Assembly: GCF_900060185.1 (NCBI RefSeq) | Contig: NZ_FIZY01000047.1 | Location: forward strand, 1 to 39,261 | Source: Grimontia marina | GTDB lineage: Bacteria > Pseudomonadota > Gammaproteobacteria > Enterobacterales > Vibrionaceae | Direction of reading: 5' to 3' | DNA: 39,261 nt | Shown: in pieces, positions 1-7,634 of the stretch | Numbering within the stretch: position 1 is the first letter of the stretch | Layout of the letters: every line of letters begins with the position of its first letter | Program-made: the position numbers and the translations under genes | Notes under the pieces: model-generated | Told to the model about the DNA's origin: nothing | What the model saw: only the letters and a program-made list of their open reading frames with translations | The model's database searches: none

Positions 1-51
1 CACCTTCGCTTTAAATTCGGGTGAGTGGTTTCTACGTTTTCTTGTCATCAT
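1..51 (-). CDS. IS3-family transposase OrfA, N-terminal fragment (partial at edge)
   Basis: The minus-strand frame begins with two ATG codons at 51 and 48 and encodes MTRKRRNHSPEFKAKV, the start typical of IS3-family OrfA, the helix-turn-helix protein that binds the element's inverted repeats. A CTGGAG sequence just upstream may serve as ribosome binding site. The rest lies outside the window, so whether the transposase is intact is unknown. Confidence 0.7.
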   Translation of the reverse strand, partial: MMTRKRRNHSPEFKAKV

Positions 52-122
52 CTGCTCCAGTCTTTCTGGGGACTATCAAAACAGATCAATCACTTAAAGT
101 CATGTCCGAAAATTGGGGGCCA
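1..122 (-). mobile_element. IS3-family insertion sequence, terminal part (runs off left edge)
   Basis: The minus strand starts a transposase OrfA reading frame at 51. Outside it lies a terminal sequence whose outer end reads TGGCCCCCAATTTTCGG inward from position 122. IS3-family elements end in TG...CA, which fits a terminus at 122. Only the end and the first 17 codons are present, so completeness, the second inverted repeat and the target duplication cannot be judged. The family call rests on the OrfA start and the terminus style. Confidence 0.65.
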
Positions 123-221
123 CTTCTGTGTTCGACATACCGTCGGTTTTTGTCTTAAACCTTGATCCTCTGGTAGTGTGGTTAAACACTGAATGATTGA
201 ATTCTGATTCAAGGACGCGGT

Positions 222-557
222 ATGACAGAACATCAGGTAAGGCTTGAAAACCTCAAAGCGCACATTCTGGAAGAGTTGGATTTACTGAAGGGTCATGCAG
301 AACCGGTGGCTCTGGATCAACCCAGTATTGGACGGGTTTCCCGCATTGATGCGATTCAGCAAAACGAAATGGCCAAGTCCAATCTCAGGGGGTTGCAACG
401 TCAATTGCTCGAAGTGAATGCCGCACTCCAGCGTTTGGAGGACGACGAATACGGCTTTTGCGAAGGATGTGGTATGGATATTCCCGATGCCCGTTTAGCC
501 ATCAAGCCAGAAGTCAGGTTCTGTGTTGGCTGTCAGGAAGAGCATGAAGCACATTAA
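222..557 (+). CDS. DksA/TraR family zinc-finger protein
   Basis: A 111-residue protein of the DksA/TraR family. Members reach into the RNA polymerase secondary channel and modulate initiation, often together with ppGpp. Residues about 5-85 are heptad-rich and predicted coiled coil. Residues about 86-105 form a C4 zinc finger, CEGCG...FCVGC, with dksA-like spacing. It is shorter than classical DksA (about 150 residues), so it is probably a secondary family member rather than the main dksA. AAGGACG lies 8 bases before the ATG. Its stop abuts the stop of the convergent DUF1989 gene. Family confident; actual regulatory role inferred. Confidence 0.85.
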   Translation: MTEHQVRLENLKAHILEELDLLKGHAEPVALDQPSIGRVSRIDAIQQNEMAKSNLRGLQRQLLEVNAALQRLEDDEYGFCEGCGMDIPDARLAIKPEVRFCVGCQEEHEAH

Positions 558-1448
558 CTAATCAGAACAATATTCATTGGGCTGAAACGGCTTCCATTTT
601 TTCAATGATTCAGCGGGAGCCGTAAATACTTCTACGGTGAGGGGGTAGCACGTTGCCTCATCACTGGAGTGTGTCGAACTGCAATCCCCGCCGGGGCAGG
701 TCGAGAGAGCTCCTAGAAGATCGGTCTCAGCAAAAAACTCAATATAATCTCCCTTTCTTGCAGGACTCGCCTTCATGAAATACTGATGTGTATCTTTCGT
801 AAATCCAGTACACATGAACACATTTAACACGTCATGCACATGGGGTTCTGCATCTTTCTGGCTGACACCGAGTTTTTCGGCAAGTGCCCGGGTAAGATTG
901 GAATGGCAGCAATGATGATAGCTTTCACCATGAAGGTGGAAGTGGGTGTAGGGGTCGCACCGGGTGCCAATGACATCGTGTACACCTGCGCCATCATCAT
1001 CCCAGCCATACCATTGCAATGAGTCATCGGTGATGGTGGCGATAGGGCGCAGATAAGGCATACTGCTCCAAAGCCTGTCACCTGTGGTTAAGTGAGTAGC
1101 ATGTAACTGGCGTGTTTTACCACTAAAAAACTGCTCACCTAAATTGTCACGCTGCCAAAGATTTAAATCCCCAACCTGTGAACCATGTAAACATGAAATA
1201 CGGAAAAAACTGCCAGCAGGGACGGTAAAGCAGCGCGCTTCCCTTGGCGGCACTTCCAGTTTAACGGCTCTAACTGATTCTTCCCGTACAGTTTGATAAA
1301 ACGGCGCGTTATAGGTTGGAAGACTTTCAACGTTGTAACATACCACAGACTTAGCAGCGCGGCGTGCTTTAGCATCTGAGGGGGCTGGGTGCTTAGTTTC
1401 CCAATTGGCGGCGCTGTGATCGCCCATTCTTCGTGCATTACGGCTCAT
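558..1448 (-). CDS. DUF1989 (urea carboxylase-associated type) protein
   Basis: A 296-residue protein matching the DUF1989 family, known from proteins encoded next to urea carboxylase/urea amidolyase genes. Visible family signatures are the GDLNLW segment (about residue 93), the CDP-x-HxH-ESYHHCCHSNL cluster (about 165-185) and the late CPGGDCS motif (about 250), whose Cys and His residues look like metal ligands. GGAGG 8 bases upstream supports the start at 1448. No urea or guanidine genes are adjacent, so the substrate is open. It is soluble, without a signal peptide. Members can be involved in amine or urea-like compound metabolism; that role is not shown here. Confidence 0.8.
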   Translation of the reverse strand: MSRNARRMGDHSAANWETKHPAPSDAKARRAAKSVVCYNVESLPTYNAPFYQTVREESVRAVKLEVPPREARCFTVPAGSFFRISCLHGSQVGDLNLWQRDNLGEQFFSGKTRQLHATHLTTGDRLWSSMPYLRPIATITDDSLQWYGWDDDGAGVHDVIGTRCDPYTHFHLHGESYHHCCHSNLTRALAEKLGVSQKDAEPHVHDVLNVFMCTGFTKDTHQYFMKASPARKGDYIEFFAETDLLGALSTCPGGDCSSTHSSDEATCYPLTVEVFTAPAESLKKWKPFQPNEYCSD

Positions 1449-1567
1449 ACCACTACCTCCATGTAATCGTCGTCATTGGAGTATATACCCAAACAATCTG
1501 AAGATGCTCGCATTGATGGCCTCCCTTCGGGTGAGTTGACTGACGTCGTGCTCTTTGTTGTTCCTTT

Positions 1568-1750
1568 TTGATGGAGAATACCACGCAATCTAAAGTTCAA
1601 TTTCAAACTAAGGCTCAAAAAAAGCCTTTGCCAGTGAGAGTTAGCAAAAAAGTTGTCAATATCCCCGAAGGTAAGCAGTACTATCCCAAATGTCAGGGCT
1701 TCGCAAAATCAAACCCTTGCAGAGAATGCTATGGGACAGGTTGGGTATGA
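1568..1750 (+). CDS. small basic protein with C-terminal Cys/Gly zinc-ribbon-like motif
   Basis: A 60-residue reading frame. It has a Lys-rich N-terminus and ends YPKCQGF...NPCRECYGTGWV, resembling one half of a DnaJ-type CxxCxGxG zinc-binding module. Only four Cys-proximal positions are present, so any metal site would be minimal or formed by dimerisation. The start could be the first or second Met (1568 or 1571); no good ribosome binding site was seen. It is followed within 20 bases by the MITE-like element. I do not recognise a named family. It may be a genuine small protein or a chance frame; the conserved-looking C-terminus argues for real. Confidence 0.5.
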   Translation: MMENTTQSKVQFQTKAQKKPLPVRVSKKVVNIPEGKQYYPKCQGFAKSNPCRECYGTGWV

Positions 1751-1770
1751 GAAATTTAACTGTATTGAGC

Positions 1771-2037
1771 TAGGGGCTGTTGATCTTTGGTGGTTAAATT
1801 TTGTTCTAGCTATAAGCGTTTTAGGCGCGGCGAGGTGTGTGCCGCCTAGCATTCTAAGCAAATACACCTCAACAAAGCATAAAACGCTTAGAGCAGAACC
1901 CTTCGGGCAGCGTTTGTGGGGAATTTCTGCTGCGTTATCAGCGTCTCATGTAGGCTAGCTACACATCGACGCCTCTGCCTTGCATAAAATCCCCACAAAC
2001 TGCTGCAAAAATCATCACCAAAGATCAACAGCCCCTA
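1771..2037. mobile_element. MITE-like element with 22-bp perfect terminal inverted repeats
   Basis: The first 22 bases (1771-1792, starting TAGGGGCTGTTGATC) are the exact reverse complement of the last 22 (2016-2037, ending GATCAACAGCCCCTA). GAGC flanks both sides, a likely 4-bp target duplication. Inside are two further nested inverted pairs: AAGCGTTTTA near 1813 with TAAAACGCTT near 1882, and GTTTGTGGGGA near 1911 with TCCCCACAAAC near 1990. No plausible transposase is encoded. This is the build of a non-autonomous, possibly composite, miniature transposable element. Confidence 0.8.
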
Positions 2038-2077
2038 GAGCACCAGCGCAGCCACTAGCTGCGCTGGTTAGTTTTAA

Positions 2078-3646
2078 TTAATTGTTCAGGTAACGATTGA
2101 TAAGATGCTGTTTGAAATACTCTGGATTTAGTGGTTCGCCCGTTGCCTGAATCACCAACTCATCCGTCGTCAGCGTTGATCCTTTTGACCATATGTTCTC
2201 TTCAAGCCAGGCGCTAATCGGTGCGATCTCCAGTTGTTTCAGGCAGATATCGACATCAATTGTCTTGCGCATTGCTGCCATAAACTGTGCCGCATACATA
2301 GCACCCAGCGTGTAGCTTGGGAAATAGCCAAATGAGCCGTCACACCAATGAATATCCTGCATGCATCCGTCTTTATAGTTGTGATTTTCTGCAGTAGACA
2401 TTTTGCATTCGGGGTCTGTCCAGTGGATATCTTGCATACATCCATTAATGAAATTACCTTCGGTGGAGATACCAAGATACTCCTGCATCTTCTGATCCCA
2501 GATACCTGGAATGTCATCCACTTCAATGTTGCCTTCAATCAAATCGCGTTCTATTTCATAGCGAAGGATAACGTGAGCTGGATAGGTCACTTCATCTGCG
2601 TCGACACGAATGTAGCCGGGTTGCACGCGTTTATAAAGAGCGTTGATGTTGCTTATATCGAAGTCTTGGTCAGACTGACGGTCAAAGGTGTCTTTTGCGA
2701 ACGAAGCAATGTGTTCGACAAATTCTGGGCTCCGTGCGAGTTGCATTTCGAAAAACAGACTTTGACTTTCATGAATACCCATTGAGCGTGCTTGGCCAGC
2801 AGGGAAGCCTTGTAAGGATGCTGGTAGGCCTTGCTCGTAGCGCGCATGTCCGGTTTCATGAACCACACCCATGATGGCCTGGGTAAAGTCTTCTTCATTG
2901 TATCGCGTAGTAATACGAACATCTTGAGGAACACCACCACAGAAAGGGTGTATTGAAACATCAAGTCGACCATGGTTAAAGTCGAAGCCTAGAATCCCCA
3001 TCAGCTTTTTGCCGAGTTCCGCTTGCTGTTCAGTTGGGAAGGGCCCTGCGGGTTCTTCTACAGTAACGTTTGACTGTTTTTCGATGATTTGACGTGTTAG
3101 CTCGGGTAACCAGGACTTGAGTTCGCCAAAGATAACGTCCAGCTTCTCTGTTGTCATCCCCGGCTCATAAAGGTCCAGCATAGCGTTGTATTTGCTCAAG
3201 CCTGTTTGTTCCGCGCGGATAGCTGCTTCTTCTCGAGCGAGTTTTACTACATCCTTGAGATTGACTGCGAATTTATCCCACTCGTTTTCTTTGCGTTGGG
3301 TGCGCCACTCGTGCTCACACTTCGAACCCGCGATGGATTTTGCTTCAACCAAATAAGAAGGTAAGACAGTCGCTTGTTGCCAAACGCGCTTCATTTCTTT
3401 CAAGCTGACTTTTTGTTCTTCAGAAAGTGAAGCGACAGTTGCTTCTGCTTCTTCAATCCATTGACCCATTTCCGGTGCTGTCAGGGTTTCGTGGCAAAGT
3501 ACAGCGAGCTCACTCATTGCATGCGCTCTGGCTTCGTTACCGCCATCAGGCATCATGGCAGCTTGATCCCACCCACAAATCGCGGCGAGGTGTTCGTAAT
3601 TGAAAAGTTTTTTAAATTGTTTTTCTAAGCTTTGGTAAGCGGTCAT
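2078..3646 (-). CDS. M32 (Taq-type) metallo-carboxypeptidase with internal duplication
   Basis: A thermostable carboxypeptidase 1/Taq-family enzyme that removes C-terminal residues from peptides using one divalent metal; cytoplasmic. The HETGHARYEQGLP motif (HExxH, DNA about 2840-2870, residue about 260) carries the metal ligands and catalytic Glu. The family motif GYFPSYTLGAMYA lies near residue 410. I choose the ATG at 3646, giving 522 residues starting MTAYQSLEKQF; the open frame extends 52 codons further upstream, but that part does not look like the family. Just before GYFPSYTLG there is a 25-codon tandem duplication: GCMQDIHW appears twice. Family members normally have it once and run about 490-510 residues, so the insert is unusual and close to the active-site region. 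Confidence 0.92.
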   Translation of the reverse strand: MTAYQSLEKQFKKLFNYEHLAAICGWDQAAMMPDGGNEARAHAMSELAVLCHETLTAPEMGQWIEEAEATVASLSEEQKVSLKEMKRVWQQATVLPSYLVEAKSIAGSKCEHEWRTQRKENEWDKFAVNLKDVVKLAREEAAIRAEQTGLSKYNAMLDLYEPGMTTEKLDVIFGELKSWLPELTRQIIEKQSNVTVEEPAGPFPTEQQAELGKKLMGILGFDFNHGRLDVSIHPFCGGVPQDVRITTRYNEEDFTQAIMGVVHETGHARYEQGLPASLQGFPAGQARSMGIHESQSLFFEMQLARSPEFVEHIASFAKDTFDRQSDQDFDISNINALYKRVQPGYIRVDADEVTYPAHVILRYEIERDLIEGNIEVDDIPGIWDQKMQEYLGISTEGNFINGCMQDIHWTDPECKMSTAENHNYKDGCMQDIHWCDGSFGYFPSYTLGAMYAAQFMAAMRKTIDVDICLKQLEIAPISAWLEENIWSKGSTLTTDELVIQATGEPLNPEYFKQHLINRYLNN

Positions 3647-3887
3647 TGTTTTTATCCATGTCGTATCTTCGGAGGTACCGCAGACACATCCTTCAAACTG
3701 CGGTCGGACAGAATAGTGCTTTAGAATCATACTGAACGTAAAGAAATTTAGGAAAGATTGAGACTTGCTATGCAGAGAATGCTGTTCTTCCTGAACAACC
3801 ACAGATTCTCAGGTTACAACGTTGACAGTACCACGTGTTGTTTGGATTAATCCAATTAAGTAATTAATGATAATTGTTTGATAATTT

Positions 3888-4454
3888 ATGTATATATTTG
3901 GATATGGAAGTTTGATAAACGATGCTTCAAGGCGTCTGACCGGAGAAACGGGACGTGCGGTGCCTGCGAAAGTGTCGGGTTTGCAAAGACACTGGGGGTA
4001 TACGGGCTCGCCTGTCATGTCTCACTTGGTTGTTCGGGAAGGCGAAGGGCATTGCAACGGAGTATTAATTCACATTGATGATAGTGCATTAGAGGTGTTT
4101 GATATCCGAGAAGCTGGGTATCAACGTGTTCTTTTGGACTCTGAGCGTATTCAGGTGCTGGTAGATGACTTTGTGGTTGATGGTCTCGTGTATGTGTACG
4201 TAACAGATGAAGTGATAGCACCTTGCAGTAGTCATCCAATAGCTCAAAGTTATGTCGATACGGTTTTGGCTGGATGCTTGAGATACTCGGCAGATTTTGC
4301 GGAGAGTTTTATTACTTCAACGTATGGATGGGATTTCCCTCGTATCGATGATAGGCACTCACCCGTATATCAGCGTGTTGCGGGTGTAGCGGATGAAGAT
4401 CGCTGCAAGATTGATGCTATGTTGGTTAACTTGCCAAGTTATGCCGAAAGATAA
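3888..4454 (+). CDS. gamma-glutamylcyclotransferase-like (AIG2/GGCT fold) protein
   Basis: A 188-residue cytoplasmic protein. It opens with MYIFGYGSLIND; YGSL is the substrate-binding signature of the gamma-glutamylcyclotransferase/AIG2 fold, which cyclises gamma-glutamyl amines or peptides to 5-oxoproline. An acidic FDIREAGYQRV segment (residues about 72-82) holds the Glu position used as general base in GGCT enzymes. It is divergent from the M32 gene across a 240-bp shared upstream region and ends at a strong bidirectional terminator. The fold is fairly clear; the precise substrate (glutathione breakdown or other) is not. Confidence 0.8.
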   Translation: MYIFGYGSLINDASRRLTGETGRAVPAKVSGLQRHWGYTGSPVMSHLVVREGEGHCNGVLIHIDDSALEVFDIREAGYQRVLLDSERIQVLVDDFVVDGLVYVYVTDEVIAPCSSHPIAQSYVDTVLAGCLRYSADFAESFITSTYGWDFPRIDDRHSPVYQRVAGVADEDRCKIDAMLVNLPSYAER

Positions 4455-4484
4455 GAAAAAAGCCACACTATTGCGTGGCTTTTC
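4455..4484. terminator. bidirectional intrinsic terminator between GGCT-like and OmpA-like genes
   Basis: AAAAGCCAC pairs with GTGGCTTTT around an 9-base loop, with A-run on the left and T-run on the right, so it can stop transcription from both sides. It begins at the stop codon of the GGCT-like gene and lies 18 bases from the stop of the convergent OmpA-like gene. Confidence 0.85.
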
Positions 4485-4501
4485 TGACCCCGGTTATTTG
4501 A

Positions 4502-5521
4502 TTACTCTTCGTAAACAAACTCTGGAGATTCGATTTCAACGCGGCGGTTTTTCGCACGACCTTCAGCTGTGTCGTTTGAGGCAACTGGGTTAGATTCCCC
4601 TTCGCCAACAACGCTTAGACGGTCTGCACTGATGCCGTTTGAAGTGAAGTAGTTTGCAACAGTTCGTGCGCGCTCTTCGGACAGTTTTTTGTTGAATACT
4701 TCAGAACCTACACTGTCAGTATGACCAATGATGATTGCAGTCGCTTCTTCAAAATCCTGCAGACGCTTAAGCATTGGATCCAATTGCTGTGAAGCGCCAG
4801 GAGAGAGTTCAGATTTACCAAAGGCAAACAGTTCAACTTCATCTGCTTGAGAGAATACGTACCTCTTAGATTCTTCAACAACAGTTTCTACGACAACGAC
4901 TTCTTCAACTACGACTGGCTCTGGCTCTGGCTCTGGCTGCGGTTCTGGTTCTTTGTGACGGCCAAAGTGAAAAGTCACACCAGCGGTAATTAAATGGTTG
5001 TCAGCATCGAAATAGCCTTTGTCCATGTCTGGAATGTATTGATATTCCAAACGAACATTAACCAAGTCATTAGCACGGTGGTCAACACCCAAAGCAGCAA
5101 GAATTGAGTAATCGTCTTGATCACCTGTACCTACTTTGCTGTTCCAGTTCCACCATGCAAGTCCGAGCTTACCGTAGATATCAGTAAGGTCTGTAACACC
5201 TACATTGAATTTCGGTGCTAGCGTTAATGCGGTCAGGTCACCGGCACCAGGGTTTACGCCATTGAATGCGGTATCGAAACGACCAAGATAGTCATAAGTT
5301 GATTCAATGGAAAAGTTATTACCGAAGTCGTAGCCAAGAATCAGGCCTCCGGCAACTTCGTCGTTTCCGAGACTACCACAGTTGCCTGCTTGGCACGCGT
5401 CCGTCAACGTAGACACACCGAAACGACCACCAAGATAAAAGTTTGAATCATCTTGGGCGAATACATTTGCCACTGGACTTAATGCCACAATGAGTCCAAG
5501 GCTTGTCACTGCTTTTTTCAT
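4502..5521 (-). CDS. OmpA-family outer-membrane porin / peptidoglycan-binding protein
   Basis: A 339-residue outer-membrane protein. Residues 1-22 are a signal peptide ending ANVFA. Residues about 23-190 form an OmpA-like eight-strand barrel with alternating aromatic strands and a short extracellular loop bearing CQAGNCG, a likely disulfide. Residues about 190-222 are a Pro/Glu then Val/Glu linker (EPQPEPEPEP). Residues about 225-330 are the OmpA C-terminal domain with the peptidoglycan-binding GHTDSVGSEVFNKKLSEERA core. It anchors the outer membrane to the wall. GGAATGGAG precedes the start. It is monocistronic, ending at the bidirectional terminator. Specific paralogue name not assigned. 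Confidence 0.92.
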   Translation of the reverse strand: MKKAVTSLGLIVALSPVANVFAQDDSNFYLGGRFGVSTLTDACQAGNCGSLGNDEVAGGLILGYDFGNNFSIESTYDYLGRFDTAFNGVNPGAGDLTALTLAPKFNVGVTDLTDIYGKLGLAWWNWNSKVGTGDQDDYSILAALGVDHRANDLVNVRLEYQYIPDMDKGYFDADNHLITAGVTFHFGRHKEPEPQPEPEPEPVVVEEVVVVETVVEESKRYVFSQADEVELFAFGKSELSPGASQQLDPMLKRLQDFEEATAIIIGHTDSVGSEVFNKKLSEERARTVANYFTSNGISADRLSVVGEGESNPVASNDTAEGRAKNRRVEIESPEFVYEE

Positions 5522-5819
5522 TTTGCTTTCTCCATTCCTTCTAGAGAGGGTTTGGAAGGTAGACTATGGTATCTCTCTTTGAGTCACCATCCTTGAGTTT
5601 GCTTTTGCAAATCTTTTCAATCACCAACTGAACTGATGATTTAATAAGCTAGGCTAGGGCTTGGCACTCTGCAATACAATAGCGATAGGATAAATTCAGG
5701 CTTTTTTAATACAACAGTGTTCAAAAAGGAGTGGTTTTTCGGTGAGTCTATTGAAAGTCAGTAAGTTGCAAAACTATCAGTTGCTGGGTTGGACTGCGGT
5801 CTCAATTGTAAAAAAGCGC
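5522..5819. other. intergenic region upstream of the OmpA-like gene
   Basis: About 300 bases without a supported gene. It should hold the promoter and leader of the minus-strand ompA-like gene, and its left-hand ribosome binding site is visible at about 5525-5535. I saw no clear promoter boxes, RNA gene or repeat apart from the terminator at its right end. Confidence 0.5.
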
Positions 5820-5834
5820 CTAAGTTAGGCGCTT
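5810..5834 (-). terminator. intrinsic terminator of the DUF2786 gene
   Basis: AAGCGCCTAA and TTAGGCGCTT form a near-perfect stem with a single-base centre, followed on the minus strand by a run of Ts (5811-5815). The stop codon of the DUF2786 gene (5820-5822) lies inside the stem. Confidence 0.8.
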
Positions 5835-6509
5835 CATTTGTTGTGCTCCAGAAACTGGTCGACTGACGGAAACCTGTTTTCCCTTCTTCATTCCCTTCTC
5901 GTAATCATCAGTGATGTTCTTCATGGCCTCTTTCAGTTGCTGCTTGAAAGTCTCGCGATCGATGTTTTCAAACTGTTTATCGATATAGTCTTTGATTTTC
6001 TTGTCAGCATCACTATCTGGGGCGATATTTGGCAGCTTAGCCAACGCACCTTCAAGCCATCCCATGGTGAAAGACTGTACGCGACGGTTTAGTTCCACCT
6101 GAGAGGTGCCTGAACCCTGAAAACTGTTTCTGAACTGCCCGACGTGCTCGTTCATTTCTCTGTACACGATATCGAAGGCAAAAGCGGCAAAGATAGCGCG
6201 ATCCGCATCGCCGATAAACTCCGCTTTTTTAAGGCCTTTATAATTGGTCAGCACGCATTCCACGCCAAAGCGTGTGTTGATGCCGCGGATGATTTTGAGG
6301 ATCGCGTCGCTGATTGATGACGGAAGCAGCGTTTCTGAGGTGGTTTTACCCATACTGATGAAGTCGATGTCGTCTTGATCAAGCCCGTACTTTTTCATCA
6401 ACCGCTGTGCCATTTTAATGGCTTGTGCTGCTTCATTGATGTTTGAGGAGTTGCTGAGTTCCAGACACTTAGCAATTTTTTTGAGGGCTTTGCGTTTCGC
6501 TTCGGACAT
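5820..6509 (-). CDS. DUF2786 domain protein
   Basis: A 229-residue soluble protein. Residues 1-45 match the DUF2786 motif (KALKKIAKCLELSNSSN...AAQAIKMAQRLMKKYGLD), a short helical module found in phage, plasmid and chromosomal proteins of unknown function. The rest is mostly helical and charged, ending in a Lys-rich tail (GMKKGKQVSVSRP). It stands alone, with its own terminator overlapping the stop codon. DUF2786 proteins are often encoded by mobile DNA, but nothing else mobile lies next to this copy. Function unknown. Confidence 0.85.
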   Translation of the reverse strand: MSEAKRKALKKIAKCLELSNSSNINEAAQAIKMAQRLMKKYGLDQDDIDFISMGKTTSETLLPSSISDAILKIIRGINTRFGVECVLTNYKGLKKAEFIGDADRAIFAAFAFDIVYREMNEHVGQFRNSFQGSGTSQVELNRRVQSFTMGWLEGALAKLPNIAPDSDADKKIKDYIDKQFENIDRETFKQQLKEAMKNITDDYEKGMKKGKQVSVSRPVSGAQQMKRLT

Positions 6510-6721
6510 TCACTTCACCACTGAAAAAACGGGAGCGGTATTTTACCGCTTTCGCGCCGTTTTACCAAACGCTGTTGCATCATGTTCACTTATCAATCAG
6601 TTAAGCAGAAACCAAAAAGTTCAAAATGATTGAGAAAAATAACCAGTTTTTCTCAAAGTTGTGAAAGTGGATTTAGACTAGGGCGGTCAGATTAGCAAGT
6701 GATAATTTAAGGATGGTGAAG

Positions 6722-7633
6722 ATGGTTCATATGGCAAGGCTTACGCTAAAAAATCTGACGATGGCTTTGGTCGCGATGACCTTCTTTGCCGCCAATTCGT
6801 TGCTGTGCCGAATGGCGATAGCTGAAAGCGATATTGACCCAGCTTCATTTACCTCAATTCGATTAATATCTGGCGCATTAGTGCTTTATGTCCTCTCGTG
6901 CATTTTCCATTCTAAAAATAGTGATGCCAGGAAATGTTCGTTAGTTCAGCAGCCTATAGAGCATTGGCTTGCCGCTGCCATGCTGTTTCTTTATGCGGCA
7001 ACATTCTCCTTCGCGTACATGTATTTGGAAACAGGAACTGGTGCGCTCATTCTGTTCGCCTTCGTTCAGTTGACCATGTTCGCATATAGCCATCACAAAG
7101 AAGGTGGAGCGAGTGGATTAGAGTATATCGGAGCACTGATTGCGGTCGCAGGCCTCGGCTACATGGTTTCGCCTGGAATGAATGCGCCAGACGTTTGGGG
7201 TGCGGGATTGATGGCGATTTCAGGCGCGGCTTGGGGGATCTACAGTGTGCTAGGTAAGGAAACGAAGGTGCCGCAGCTTCCTGCCAATTGTATTAACTTC
7301 CGCTTGAGTATTTTCTTTGTTGTACCATTTTTCCTACTTAACATCCCGATGAATACTGTGTCTTCGGAAGGCATTTGGTTAGCAATTCTCTCCGGGGCTG
7401 TGGCCTCGGCAATTGGTTATGCTATTTGGTATGGCGTTGTTCAGCAATTTAAAGCCACGCAAGCAGGAGTGATGCAGTTATCTGTCCCTATCATTGCAGC
7501 GATTGCGGGGTATCTGCTGTTAAATGAAAGTATCTCATTGAGAATGGTGATTTCAGCCGTAGTCATTTTGTTTGGCATTACTGTGACATTTTTAGGTAAA
7601 GAGAGTAAACAGTCCCCATTAGCAAGGGACTGA
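6722..7633 (+). CDS. EamA/DMT-family transporter
   Basis: An inner-membrane protein of about 303 residues with roughly ten hydrophobic segments in two EamA repeats, the layout of drug/metabolite exporters of the RhaT/YdcZ/EamA superfamily. Three in-frame ATGs lie close together (6713, 6722, 6731). AAGGA at 6709-6713 is best spaced for 6722, so I use that one. Conserved EamA features include the early SLLCRMAIAESDIDPASFTSIRLISGA helix pair (loop plus Arg) and the late GYLLLNESIS helix. Substrate cannot be read from sequence. Its stop is one base from the stop of the convergent binding-protein gene. Confidence 0.87.
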   Translation: MVHMARLTLKNLTMALVAMTFFAANSLLCRMAIAESDIDPASFTSIRLISGALVLYVLSCIFHSKNSDARKCSLVQQPIEHWLAAAMLFLYAATFSFAYMYLETGTGALILFAFVQLTMFAYSHHKEGGASGLEYIGALIAVAGLGYMVSPGMNAPDVWGAGLMAISGAAWGIYSVLGKETKVPQLPANCINFRLSIFFVVPFFLLNIPMNTVSSEGIWLAILSGAVASAIGYAIWYGVVQQFKATQAGVMQLSVPIIAAIAGYLLLNESISLRMVISAVVILFGITVTFLGKESKQSPLARD

Positions 7634-7634
7634 A

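Noticed and set aside
2348-2785. 145-codon plus-strand frame opposite the M32 gene
   Set aside because: It is antisense to a clearly conserved coding region, has no ribosome site and no family resemblance.
3647-3802. Upstream 52-codon extension of the M32 gene
   Set aside because: Not like the family; the ATG at 3644-3646 starts the conserved region.
7610-7632. CAGTCCC...GGGACTG hairpin at the end of the EamA gene
   Set aside because: Perfect 7-bp stem but no T-run follows on either strand, so it was not called a terminator.
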